A DNA stretch of 64,000 nt from Ramlibacter agri. Its GTDB lineage: Bacteria; Pseudomonadota; Gammaproteobacteria; Burkholderiales; Burkholderiaceae_C. The stretch is from NCBI RefSeq assembly GCF_012927085.1, contig NZ_JABBFX010000001.1, positions 1,674,001-1,738,000 of the forward strand, read 5' to 3'. Under the pieces are notes generated by a model. That model saw only the letters and a program-made list of their open reading frames with translations, ran no database searches and was not told the origin of the DNA. The position numbers and the translations under genes are program-made. Of the stretch, positions 44,884 through 53,235 are shown piece after piece (the first letter of the stretch is position 1; the number at the start of each line of letters is the position of its first letter).

Positions 44884-46197
44884 ATGAGCAAGCCCGCAAG
44901 CGCCAGCGCACCGCTGGCCGAAAGGCTGCGCCCCCATTCGCTGGCGGAAGTGATCGGGCAGCAGCACCTGCTGGGCGAGGGCATGCCGCTGCGCATCGCC
45001 TTCGAGTCCGGCCAGCCCCACAGCTGCATCCTGTGGGGACCGCCCGGCACCGGCAAGACCACCATCGCGCGCCTGATGGCCAGCGCCTTCGACGCCCAGT
45101 TCATCACCATCAGCGCGGTGCTGGGCGGCGTGAAGGACATCCGCGAGGCCGTCGAACAGGCGCAGATCGCGCAGGCGCACGACCGCCGTACCATCGTCTT
45201 CGTCGACGAGGTGCACCGCTTCAACAAGAGCCAGCAGGACGCCTTCCTGCCGCACGTGGAGAGCGGCCTCTTCACCTTCATCGGCGCGACCACCGAGAAC
45301 CCTTCGTTCGAGGTGAACTCCGCGCTGCTGTCCCGCGCCGCGGTCTACGTGCTGCAGCCCTTGTCGGAAGACGACCTGAAGCAGATCGTGCAGCGGGCGC
45401 AGGCGATCGACGCCGTGCCGCCCATCGAGGACAAGGCGGTGGAAAGGCTGATCGCCTATGCCGACGGCGATGCCCGCCGCCTCCTGAACACGCTGGAGAC
45501 GCTGGCCGTCGCGGCCACCAAGGAGAAGCGTTCGGAGATCGACGACGCCTGGCTGCTGCGCGTGCTGGGCGAGCGCATGCGCCGCTACGACAAGGGCGGC
45601 GAGCAGTTCTACGACACCATCAGCGCGCTGCACAAGTCCATGCGCGGCTCCGATCCCGACGCCACGCTGTACTGGTTCGTGCGCATGCTCGATGGCGGTG
45701 CGGACCCGCGCTACATCGCGCGCCGCATGGTGCGCATGGCGGTGGAAGACGTGGGCCTGGCCGACCCGCGGGCGCTGCGCCTGGCGCTGGACGCCGCGGA
45801 GGTGTACGAACGCCTCGGCTCGCCCGAAGGCGAACTGGCGCTGGCCGAATGCCTGGTGTACCTCGCGGTCGCGCCGAAGTCGAACGCCGTCTACACCGCG
45901 TACAACGAGGCGAAGGCGCTGGTGCGCCGCGACGGTACGCGGCCGGTGCCGCTGCACCTGCGCAATGCGCCCACGCGCCTGATGAAGGACCTGGGCTATG
46001 GCAAGGAGTACCGCTATGCGCACGCCGAGGAGGGCGGTTTCGCCGCCGGCGAAACCTATTTCCCCGAGGGCATGAAGCCGCCCCAGTTCTATCGTCCGGT
46101 GGAGCGCGGGCTGGAGATCAAGATCGGCGAAAAGCTGCGTGACCTGCGCGAGCGGAACGCGCAGGTGAGGCCTCCGAAGCCGGGGACAAACCCCTAG
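44884..46197 (+). CDS. rarA: Replication-associated recombination protein A (MgsA/RarA AAA+ ATPase)
   Basis: 437 residues. Walker A is GPPGTGKTT (52-60), Walker B is VFVDEVHRFNKSQQDAFLPHVE, and sensor motifs follow (TTENPSFEVNSALLSR). The C-terminal MgsA oligomerisation domain contains DPDATLYWFVRMLDGGADPRYIARR. It works at stalled replication forks. The chain length and motifs are normal. It is followed by a terminator before the liv operon. Confidence 0.95.
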   Translation: MSKPASASAPLAERLRPHSLAEVIGQQHLLGEGMPLRIAFESGQPHSCILWGPPGTGKTTIARLMASAFDAQFITISAVLGGVKDIREAVEQAQIAQAHDRRTIVFVDEVHRFNKSQQDAFLPHVESGLFTFIGATTENPSFEVNSALLSRAAVYVLQPLSEDDLKQIVQRAQAIDAVPPIEDKAVERLIAYADGDARRLLNTLETLAVAATKEKRSEIDDAWLLRVLGERMRRYDKGGEQFYDTISALHKSMRGSDPDATLYWFVRMLDGGADPRYIARRMVRMAVEDVGLADPRALRLALDAAEVYERLGSPEGELALAECLVYLAVAPKSNAVYTAYNEAKALVRRDGTRPVPLHLRNAPTRLMKDLGYGKEYRYAHAEEGGFAAGETYFPEGMKPPQFYRPVERGLEIKIGEKLRDLRERNAQVRPPKPGTNP

Positions 46198-46243
46198 AAA
46201 AGAGGGGGGGTCCCGTCAGGTTGCCCCAGTAAAATTTCGCTCG

Positions 46244-46278
46244 AAAACCCGCCCACGGATCCGCTTGGCGGGTTTTTT
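46244..46278 (+). terminator. Rho-independent terminator after rarA
   Basis: AAAACCCGCC (46244-46253) pairs with GGCGGGTTTT (46267-46276) over a 13-nt loop, with further T residues. It separates rarA from the liv operon. Confidence 0.88.
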
Positions 46279-46346
46279 GCTAGATGGCGAAGGGCCTCAA
46301 AAAGGCACTATCGACACGACAAGCGGAATAACGGAGATTCACCCCT

Positions 46347-47276
46347 ATGGACATCCTGCTGCAGCAGATCATCAACGGTCTGGTCCTCGGCAGCATGTAC
46401 GCCCTGGTTGCCCTCGGGTACACCATGGTTTACGGCATCATCAACCTGATCAACTTCGCCCACGGAGACGTGCTGATGGTGGGCGCGCTCACCAGTTGGG
46501 CGATCATCACCAATGCCCAGGAGGCGATGCCCTGGTTGCCCGGCTGGCTGCTGTTGATCATCGCGCTCGTCATCTCCTGCGTCGTGGCGGCGGCCTTGAA
46601 CTTCACGATCGAGAAGGTCGCCTACCGGCCGCTGCGCAACAGCCCCAAGCTGGCGCCGCTGATCACCGCCATCGGCATGTCGATCCTGCTGCAGACGCTG
46701 GCGATGATCATCTTCAAGCCGAACTACAAGCCGTATCCGACGCTGCTGCCCGCGGCGCCCATCCAGATCGGCGGCGCGGTAATCACCCCCACGCAGATCA
46801 TGATCCTGGTGATGACCGTCGTCTCGCTGGCGGTGCTCACCTACCTGGTGAACTACACGCGCCTCGGGCGCGCCATGCGCGCCACCTCGGAGAACCCGCG
46901 GGTCGCCGCGCTCATGGGCGTGAAACCGGACACCGTGATCTCCGCGACCTTCATCATCGGCGCGGTGCTGGCGACGATCGCCGGCGTGATGTATGCCTCC
47001 AACTACGGCACCGTGCAGCACACCATGGGCTTCCTGCCCGGGCTGAAGGCCTTCACGGCGGCGGTGTTCGGCGGCATCGGCAACCTGGCCGGCGCGGTGG
47101 TCGGCGGCGTGCTGCTCGGGCTGATCGAGGCGATCGGCTCCGGCTACATCGGGTCCGTCACGGGCGGCGTGCTGGGGAGCAACTACTCCGACATCTTCGC
47201 CTTCATCGTGCTGATCATCATGCTCACCTTGCGGCCCTCCGGCCTGCTGGGCGAACGCGTGGCGGACCGCGCCTGA
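46347..47276 (+). CDS. livH: Branched-chain amino acid ABC transporter permease LivH
   Basis: 309 residues with about eight hydrophobic segments. Typical LivH sequences are present: QQIINGLVLGSMYALVALG at the N-terminus and YGIINLINFAHGDVLMVGA. 'RATSENPRVAALMGVKPD' is the cytoplasmic loop that meets the ATPases. With LivM it forms the inner-membrane channel. ACGGAGA is the ribosome binding site. It starts the livH-M-G-F operon; the periplasmic binding protein gene is missing from the window. Confidence 0.93.
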   Translation: MDILLQQIINGLVLGSMYALVALGYTMVYGIINLINFAHGDVLMVGALTSWAIITNAQEAMPWLPGWLLLIIALVISCVVAAALNFTIEKVAYRPLRNSPKLAPLITAIGMSILLQTLAMIIFKPNYKPYPTLLPAAPIQIGGAVITPTQIMILVMTVVSLAVLTYLVNYTRLGRAMRATSENPRVAALMGVKPDTVISATFIIGAVLATIAGVMYASNYGTVQHTMGFLPGLKAFTAAVFGGIGNLAGAVVGGVLLGLIEAIGSGYIGSVTGGVLGSNYSDIFAFIVLIIMLTLRPSGLLGERVADRA

Positions 47277-47289
47277 GGAGCCGCGCATC

Positions 47290-48438
47290 ATGACGACCAA
47301 GTACCGGAACACCGTCCTGACCGTGCTGGCGGCGCTCGCGCTGGCCATCCTGCCGCTGCTGCTGCAGGCGGCCGGCAACTTCTGGGTGCGCATCGCGGAC
47401 ACCGCGCTGCTGTATGTGCTGCTGGCCCTGGGCCTGAACATCGTGGTCGGCTACGCCGGCCTGCTGGACCTGGGCTACGTCGCCTTCTTCGCGATCGGCG
47501 CCTACCTGTACGGCCTGCTCGCCTCGCCGCACCTGACCGAAACCTTCGAGTGGATCGGGCAGATGTTCCCCAACGGGCTGCACCTGCACATCCTGTGGAT
47601 CATCCCGCTGGGGGCGGCGGTCGCGGGCATCTTCGGCATCCTGCTGGGCGCGCCGACGCTGAAGCTGCGCGGCGACTACCTCGCCATCGTGACCCTCGGC
47701 TTCGGCGAGATCATCCGCGTGTTCCTGAACAACCTGGACCAGCCGATCAACATCACCAACGGCCCCAAGGGCCTGGGGCAGATCGACGGGGCGCAGCTTC
47801 TCAGCTTCAACTTCGGCAAGAAGCTGCCGGTCACCGAGGACTACGACATCAACTCGGTGACGCTGTACTACTACCTGTTCCTCGCGCTGGTGGTGCTGAG
47901 CGTGATCATCTGCCACCGGCTGGAGCTGTCCCGCATCGGCCGCGCCTGGATGGCGATCCGCGAAGACGAGATCGCCGCCAAGGCCATGGGCATCAACACC
48001 CGCAACATGAAGCTGCTGGCCTTCGGCATGGGTGCCACCTTCGGCGGTGTCTCCGGCACGATGTTCGCGGCCTTCCAGGGTTTCGTCTCGCCCGAGTCCT
48101 TCTCGCTGATGGAGTCGGTGATGATCGTCGCCATGGTGGTGCTGGGCGGCATCGGCCACCTGCCGGGCGTGATCCTGGGCGCGGTGCTGCTGTCGGCGCT
48201 GCCCGAAGTGCTGCGCTGGGTGTCCGGCGTGATCGACCTGCAGGCGGCCACCGGCGGCCGCCTCGATGCGTCCATCCTGCGCCAGCTGCTGATCGCGCTG
48301 GCCATGATCATCGTGATGCTGCTGCGGCCGCGCGGCTTGTGGCCGACACCGGAGCATGGGAAAGCGTTCAAGCGTTCGAACGGCAATGCCAAGGCCGCCG
48401 AGCCCGCCCTCACCACCACCGGCCAGGGGGGCGCATGA
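47290..48438 (+). CDS. livM: Branched-chain amino acid ABC transporter permease LivM
   Basis: 382 residues with about ten hydrophobic segments. ALGLNIVVGYAGLLDLGYVAFFAIGAY and LKLRGDYLAIVTLGFGEIIRVF-type sequences are diagnostic. 'IREDEIAAKAMGINTRNMKLLAFGMGA' is the ATPase-contact loop. A Lys/Asn-rich C-terminal tail of about 25 residues follows the last segment. It is 13 bp after livH, and its stop overlaps the livG start (ATGA). Confidence 0.93.
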   Translation: MTTKYRNTVLTVLAALALAILPLLLQAAGNFWVRIADTALLYVLLALGLNIVVGYAGLLDLGYVAFFAIGAYLYGLLASPHLTETFEWIGQMFPNGLHLHILWIIPLGAAVAGIFGILLGAPTLKLRGDYLAIVTLGFGEIIRVFLNNLDQPINITNGPKGLGQIDGAQLLSFNFGKKLPVTEDYDINSVTLYYYLFLALVVLSVIICHRLELSRIGRAWMAIREDEIAAKAMGINTRNMKLLAFGMGATFGGVSGTMFAAFQGFVSPESFSLMESVMIVAMVVLGGIGHLPGVILGAVLLSALPEVLRWVSGVIDLQAATGGRLDASILRQLLIALAMIIVMLLRPRGLWPTPEHGKAFKRSNGNAKAAEPALTTTGQGGA

Positions 48439-49229
48439 GCGAAACCGTTCTCCGCGTCGCCGGCATCAGCAAGCGCTTCGGCGGCCTGCAGGCTCTTTCG
48501 GACGTGGGCCTCACCATCGAGCGCGGCCAGGTCTACGGCCTGATCGGCCCCAACGGCGCCGGCAAGACCACCTTCTTCAACGTGATCACGGGCCTGTACA
48601 CGCCCGACAGCGGCACCTTCGAGCTGGCGGGCAAGCCCTACACGCCGAGCGCCGTGCACGAAGTGGCCAAGGCCGGCATCGCCCGCACCTTCCAGAACAT
48701 CCGCCTGTTCGCGGACATGACGGCGCTGGAAAACGTGATGGTGGGCCGCCACATCCGCACCAGCTCGGGCCTGATGGGCGCGATCTTCCGCACGCGCGGC
48801 TTCAAGGAGGAAGAAGCGGCCATCGCGAAGCGCGCACAGGAACTGCTCGATTACGTGGGCATCGGCCGGCTGGCCGACTACAAGGCGCGCACGCTGTCGT
48901 ATGGCGACCAGCGCCGCCTGGAGATCGCGCGCGCGCTCGCCACCGACCCGCAGCTGATCGCGCTGGACGAACCGGCGGCCGGCATGAACAGCACCGAGAA
49001 AGTGGTGCTGCGCGAACTGATCGACCGCATCCGCAAGGACGGCCGCACCATCCTGCTGATCGAACACGACGTGAAGCTGGTGATGGGCCTGTGCGACCGC
49101 GTCACGGTGCTCGATTACGGCAAGATGATCGCCGAGGGCTCGCCTTACGACGTGCAGCGCAGCGAGAAGGTGATCGAGGCCTACCTGGGCCCCAGCCACA
49201 AGGCGGTCGCCGCCGGAGAGAAGCAATGA
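48435..49229 (+). CDS. livG: Branched-chain amino acid ABC transporter ATP-binding protein LivG
   Basis: 264 residues. Walker A GPNGAGKTT (38-46), signature LSYGDQRRLEIARAL, Walker B LIALDEPAAGMN and the switch His in LLIEHDVKLVMGLCD are all intact. The degenerate 'LSYGDQ' signature is usual for LivG. ATGA overlap with livM and with livF makes all three ATPase and permease genes translationally coupled. Confidence 0.94.
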   Translation: MSETVLRVAGISKRFGGLQALSDVGLTIERGQVYGLIGPNGAGKTTFFNVITGLYTPDSGTFELAGKPYTPSAVHEVAKAGIARTFQNIRLFADMTALENVMVGRHIRTSSGLMGAIFRTRGFKEEEAAIAKRAQELLDYVGIGRLADYKARTLSYGDQRRLEIARALATDPQLIALDEPAAGMNSTEKVVLRELIDRIRKDGRTILLIEHDVKLVMGLCDRVTVLDYGKMIAEGSPYDVQRSEKVIEAYLGPSHKAVAAGEKQ

Positions 49230-49942
49230 GCCAGACGCTGTTGAAAGTGAGCGGCCTGAAGGTCGCCTACGGCGGCATCCAGGCGGTGAAGGGCGTGGAT
49301 TTCGAGGTGCGCGAAGGCGAGCTGGTGTCGCTGATCGGCTCCAACGGTGCCGGCAAGACCACCACCATGAAGGCCATCACCGGCCTGCTGCCGCTGAGGG
49401 ACGGGGAGATCTCGTACCTCGGCGAAAGCATCCGGGGCCGCGGCGCCTGGGACCTGGTGAAGAAGGGCCTGGCCATGGTGCCGGAAGGCCGCGGCGTGTT
49501 CACCCGCATGACCATCACCGAGAACCTGCAGATGGGCGCGCACATCCGCAAGGACAAGCAGGGCATCGCCGAAGACATGGAGCGTGTCTTCACGACCTTC
49601 CCGCGCCTGAAGGAACGCAAGGACCAACTGGCGGGCACCATGTCCGGCGGCGAGCAGCAGATGCTGGCGATGGGCCGCGCGCTCATGAGCCGGCCCAAGG
49701 TGCTGTTGCTGGACGAGCCGTCGATGGGCCTGTCGCCCATCATGGTGGACAAGATCTTCGAGGTGGTGGGCGAGGTCCACAAGCAGGGCGTCACGATCCT
49801 GCTGGTGGAACAGAACGCCAGCCGCGCGCTGGAGATCGCGAACCGCGGCTACGTGATGGAGTCGGGCCTGATCACCATGAACGGCCAGGCCCAGCAGATG
49901 CTCAGCGACCCCAAGGTGCGGGCCGCCTACCTCGGCGAATGA
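49226..49942 (+). CDS. livF: Branched-chain amino acid ABC transporter ATP-binding protein LivF
   Basis: 238 residues. Walker A is GSNGAGKTT, the signature is MSGGEQQMLAMGRAL, and Walker B is VLLLDEPSMGLSPIMV. These match LivF, the partner ATPase of LivG. It is the last gene of the operon; a palindrome lies 10 bp after the stop and could end the transcript. Confidence 0.94.
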   Translation: MSQTLLKVSGLKVAYGGIQAVKGVDFEVREGELVSLIGSNGAGKTTTMKAITGLLPLRDGEISYLGESIRGRGAWDLVKKGLAMVPEGRGVFTRMTITENLQMGAHIRKDKQGIAEDMERVFTTFPRLKERKDQLAGTMSGGEQQMLAMGRALMSRPKVLLLDEPSMGLSPIMVDKIFEVVGEVHKQGVTILLVEQNASRALEIANRGYVMESGLITMNGQAQQMLSDPKVRAAYLGE

Positions 49943-49945
49943 CGT

Positions 49946-49990
49946 CATGCCCGCCCCCGCTTACGCGGGGGCAGGCTCCGGCGGGGATCC
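49946..49990. repeat. Intergenic palindrome (REP-like), copy 6
   Basis: GCCCCCGC (49953-49960) pairs with GCGGGGGC (49965-49972) over a TTAC loop, within GTCATGCCC...GGATCCAG. It lies between convergent livF and the small outer-membrane gene, where it may help terminate both. Confidence 0.65.
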
Positions 49991-49995
49991 AGTTC

Positions 49996-50451
49996 CTAAT
50001 ACCGCCACTGCAGCCCGAGGCTGGTGGCGCGGACATCGCGGTCGCCGATGGCGGTGCGCATGTCGTAGTTGTCCCAGCCCAGAGTGGCGGAAGTGCGCGG
50101 GGAGAAATCCCAGCTCACGCCCACGCCGTAGCTCGTGGCGCTTTCCGAGTAACCGGCGTTGCTGCCCATGACGGACGTGCGGCTGCCCAGGCCGAAGCGG
50201 CCGTACACGCCCAGTTCCGTGAACTTGGCGCTGCGGCCCACCAGTTTCACGCCTTGCGGTTGCGATTGCGCTAGACGGCGCTCCATCGGGCTCGGGCCGG
50301 TGTAGGCCGCCTCGAGATCGAGGCTCAGGTCCGGCGCCTGCAGGCCGGGGGCGGCTCCCGGCCATCGCAGCATGCCCTGCCCTTGCGCGGCGGCGCTGCC
50401 CGCCAGGACCATGCCGAATACCCATCCCCAGGGAGTGCGCTGCAACCACAT
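49996..50451 (-). CDS. Small outer-membrane beta-barrel-like protein
   Basis: 151 residues. A signal peptide (about 1-23, ending AAAQ) precedes a Gly-rich mature chain with alternating polar and hydrophobic residues (TELGVYGRFGLGSRTSVMG; SYGVGVSWDFSPRTSATLGWDNYDM) and a C-terminal aromatic end (LGLQWRY), as in OmpA-like or OprF-like eight-strand barrels. At about 125 mature residues it is short for a full barrel. Function is unknown; it probably sits in the outer membrane. It is upstream of no clear partner. Confidence 0.65.
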   Translation of the reverse strand: MWLQRTPWGWVFGMVLAGSAAAQGQGMLRWPGAAPGLQAPDLSLDLEAAYTGPSPMERRLAQSQPQGVKLVGRSAKFTELGVYGRFGLGSRTSVMGSNAGYSESATSYGVGVSWDFSPRTSATLGWDNYDMRTAIGDRDVRATSLGLQWRY

Positions 50452-50550
50452 GGCGGTCTCCTCGTTCTGCTTGGAGCCAATGTGCAGCGAAGGCTCAGCC
50501 AGCGCATGTCGGACGAATCTGACATGCGCTGTAGGAGCGGCGGCTCAGCC

Positions 50551-51519
50551 TTAATCGACCTTGGCGCCGGAAGCTTTCACAACTTTTTCGTATTTGGCGA
50601 GTTCGGCCTTCATGAAGGCGGCGAACTCCTCGGGCGTGGTGGGCACGGGCTCGGCCATCAGGCTGGCGAAGCGGGTCTTCGCTTCCTGCGTACGCAGCGC
50701 CGCCGTGAAGGCCTGGTTCAATTTCTGCACGACGTCGTGCGGCGTGCCGGCCGGCGCCACCAGGCCCCACCAGGTGTCGATGGCGAAACCCTTCAGGGTT
50801 TCCGCCACTGGCGGCGCGTCCGGCAGCATGGGCGAGCGGTTCAGCGTGGTGACCGCGAGCGCCTTCAGCTTGCCGGAGCGGATGTTGGGGGCGGCGGTCG
50901 CCAGGTTGTCGAAGTTGAAATCGACCTGGCCGGACAGCAGCGCCAGCTGCGCCGGATTGCCGCCGTTGTAGGGGATGTGCACGGCGTAGATGCCGGCGTC
51001 GCGCTTGAACATCTCGCCCGCGAGGTGGCCGGCGCTGCCGTTGCCGCCGCTGCCGTAATTGAGCTTCGCGGGGTTCGCCTTGGCATAGGCGATGAGGTCG
51101 TGCACGGAGTTGATCTTCAGCCGCGCGGCCGTGTCGGCGTTCATGACCAGCACGTTGGGCACGCGGACCATCTGCGTGATGGCGGCGAAGTCCTTGATGG
51201 GGTCGTAGGGCATCTTCGAGAACAGCCACGGGTTCACGGCGTGCGTGGCGGTGGCGGAGATGCCGATGGTGAGGCCGTCGGCCGGCGCCTTGGCGATCAG
51301 GTCGGCGCCGATGTTTCCGCCGCCGCCCGGCTTGTTGTCGATGATCACGGTGCCCAGCGAGTCCTTCACCCGCTCGGCCAGGATGCGGGCCGTCACGTCG
51401 ATGGGGCCGCCGGCTGCATAGGGCACGACCAGGCGGATCGGGCGGGAGGACTGGGCCAGGGCGGCCGAGCCGACGGTGGCCGCGAGGCCGGACAGGAGGA
51501 TGTCTCTGCGTTTGATCAT
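50551..51519 (-). CDS. Bug family tripartite tricarboxylate transporter substrate-binding protein
   Basis: 322 residues. A signal peptide (MIKRRDILLSGLAATVGSAALAQ) has a twin-Arg-like KRRDIL motif. The mature protein starts with 'RPIRLVVPYAAGGPIDVTARILAE' and includes IDNKPGGGGNIGADLIAK, NYGSGGNGSAGHLAGEMFK and 'HIPYNGGNPAQLALLSGQVDFNFDN', all diagnostic of Bug/TctC receptors. It binds a carboxylate in the periplasm and hands it to a TctAB pair. No tctAB gene is adjacent; the pair at 10.9-12.9 kb is a possible but unproven partner. The ligand is unknown. Confidence 0.92.
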   Translation of the reverse strand: MIKRRDILLSGLAATVGSAALAQSSRPIRLVVPYAAGGPIDVTARILAERVKDSLGTVIIDNKPGGGGNIGADLIAKAPADGLTIGISATATHAVNPWLFSKMPYDPIKDFAAITQMVRVPNVLVMNADTAARLKINSVHDLIAYAKANPAKLNYGSGGNGSAGHLAGEMFKRDAGIYAVHIPYNGGNPAQLALLSGQVDFNFDNLATAAPNIRSGKLKALAVTTLNRSPMLPDAPPVAETLKGFAIDTWWGLVAPAGTPHDVVQKLNQAFTAALRTQEAKTRFASLMAEPVPTTPEEFAAFMKAELAKYEKVVKASGAKVD

Positions 51520-51641
51520 GGCGCGCATTGTGCCAATCCCGCGGCGCAAGTCCCGCCTGACGCCGCCCGTACGCTTCGTCCGACAAGCCAGCCTCGGCCT
51601 GGCGCGTTGTGATGAGGCACTTCCGAAGAAAGGACCCGTCC

Positions 51642-52031
51642 ATGAAGATCCAAGCCCTCATGATCGCCGTCGCCCTGGCGGCCGCCGGCTCGGCGTTTGC
51701 CGCCAGCGACACCGCCGCCACGAGCGGCACGCAGGCGAACAACAGCGCCTCGACGAGCGCGAGCGAAGCCAGCAGCGCCGACAAGGCGATGCCGAAGAAG
51801 AGCCACAAGAAGGTGGCGAAGAAGAAGCACGCCGAGAAGCAGGCGATGGCGAAGAGCCACCACGACATGCACGCGAGCGCGCACCACCACGAGATGCACG
51901 CCAGCGCGCATCACGCCAACACGCACGCCATGGGCGCCGGCCCGGCGTCGCCCATGACCGACCTCAACGCGGCCTCGCGCGATACGCGGATGAACCAGGC
52001 CTACATGGACTGGCAGCACCGGCGTCATTGA
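51642..52031 (+). CDS. Exported histidine-rich protein
   Basis: 129 residues. A signal peptide (MKIQALMIAVALAAAGSAFA) is followed by a Ser/Thr/Ala-rich stretch, a Lys-rich stretch (MPKKSHKKVAKKKHAEKQ) and a His-Met segment with two near-identical units, HDMHASAHH and HEMHASAHH. Histidine and methionine pairs suggest binding of Cu, Ni or Zn in the periplasm, which is inference. GAAGAAAGGA lies ahead of the ATG. It is divergent from the Bug receptor gene and convergent with the flavoprotein gene across a cluster of palindromes. Confidence 0.65.
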   Translation: MKIQALMIAVALAAAGSAFAASDTAATSGTQANNSASTSASEASSADKAMPKKSHKKVAKKKHAEKQAMAKSHHDMHASAHHHEMHASAHHANTHAMGAGPASPMTDLNAASRDTRMNQAYMDWQHRRH

Positions 52032-52032
52032 C

Positions 52033-52160
52033 GCCTGGCGCCAGGCGCACGGCGGCGCTCAGCCGCCGTGTTCGTGTCTACGGCCGCTGCGCTTAACTTC
52101 GGCCGTGCGGCCGAAGTTAGCCTGCGACGAAAACAACGGGATAGAGCATCGCTCTATCCC
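52033..52160. repeat. Cluster of four intergenic palindromes
   Basis: In 128 bp: GCCTGGCGCCAGGC (52033-52046); CACGGCGGC/GCCGCCGTG with a 5-nt loop (52048-52070); TAACTTCGGCCG/CGGCCGAAGTTA with a 2-nt spacer (52094-52119); and GGGATAGAGC/GCTCTATCCC with a 3-nt loop (52138-52160), the last overlapping the end of the convergent flavoprotein gene. All stems are 7-12 bp and perfect. They lie between converging genes and could act as terminators for both. Confidence 0.75.
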
Positions 52161-53188
52161 TGATGTTTATCCGCCTCGGTGGTGAACGCGTCCGCGTAGA
52201 ACTCCTCAGGCGGCAGCCCGCACGCGTCGCTGTACTCGGCGCGCGCCGAGTCCACGACGATGGGCGCGCCGCAGGCGTAGACCTGGTGGCCCGAGAGGTC
52301 GGGGAAGTCTTCGATCACCGCCTTGTGGACGAAGCCGGTGCGGCCGGTCCAGTTGTCTTCGGGCAGCGCGTTGGAGACCACCGGCACGTAGCGCAAGTTG
52401 GGCAGGTCGCCCGCGCGCTCCTTCACCCACTGGTCCATGTAGAGGTCGCCCGGGCGCCGGCCGCCCCAGTACAGCACCGCCTCGCGGCGGGTGCCCTTGA
52501 ACTGCAAGTGCTCGATCAGCGCCTTGATCGGCGCGAAGCCGGTGCCCGAGGCCAGCAGGATCATCGGCTTGTCGGAGTCCTCGCGCAGGAAGAAGCTGCC
52601 GAACGGGCCTTCGACGCGCAGGATCTCCTTTTCCTTCATCGCGGTGAAGACGTGGTCGGTGAACTTGCCGCCCGGCATATGCCGGATGTGCAGTTCCACG
52701 TGCGGGCCGCTATGCGGCGCGTTGGCCATCGAGTAGCTGCGGCGCGCGCCGTCGCGCAGGATGAACTCGATGTACTGGCCCGCGTGGTAGCGCAGCGTGT
52801 CGTTGGCCGGCAGCTGCAGCTTGACGACCATGACGTCGTGCGAAACCTTCTCCAGCGTGGTCACGCGCGAAGGCATCTTGCGCACCGGGAAGGCGCTTTC
52901 GTCGGTGACCTGGCGCGACTCCAGCACGACGTCGCCCTGCGGCACGGCCTGGCAGGTGAGGATGAGGCCCTTGGCTTCCTCTTCGGCCGACAGCGCCTTG
53001 CTCTGGTGCGCGCCGTGCACGACGCTGCCTTCCAGCTTCTTGCACTTGCAGGAGCCGCAGGCGCCGTCCTTGCAGCCGTAAGGCATGCCGATGCCCTGCC
53101 GGATGGCGGCGGCCAGGATGGCCTCGCCCGGCTCGACGCTGAAAGTGCGGCCGCTGGGCTGGACGGTGACTTGGAAGGGGCCTGTCAT
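52154..53188 (-). CDS. 2Fe-2S ferredoxin / NAD(P)H-flavin reductase fusion (CDP-6-deoxy-delta-3,4-glucoseen reductase-like)
   Basis: 344 residues. A plant-type ferredoxin domain (1-95) has the cluster ligands in YGCKDGACGSCKC and ILTCQA. An FAD domain (about 100-205) with RRSYSMANAP and an NAD domain (about 215-340) with ILLASGTGFAPIKALIEH follow. This order matches the CDP-glucoseen reductase-like flavoproteins, which pass electrons from NADH to a partner oxygenase or dehydratase. No matching sugar dehydratase is nearby, so the true partner is unknown. It is cytoplasmic and divergent from the epimerase gene. Confidence 0.85.
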   Translation of the reverse strand: MTGPFQVTVQPSGRTFSVEPGEAILAAAIRQGIGMPYGCKDGACGSCKCKKLEGSVVHGAHQSKALSAEEEAKGLILTCQAVPQGDVVLESRQVTDESAFPVRKMPSRVTTLEKVSHDVMVVKLQLPANDTLRYHAGQYIEFILRDGARRSYSMANAPHSGPHVELHIRHMPGGKFTDHVFTAMKEKEILRVEGPFGSFFLREDSDKPMILLASGTGFAPIKALIEHLQFKGTRREAVLYWGGRRPGDLYMDQWVKERAGDLPNLRYVPVVSNALPEDNWTGRTGFVHKAVIEDFPDLSGHQVYACGAPIVVDSARAEYSDACGLPPEEFYADAFTTEADKHQG

Positions 53189-53235
53189 GCTTTCGGTATC
53201 CTCGGGCTCTTGTCGGACTGCTTGGCCCCCGGATT

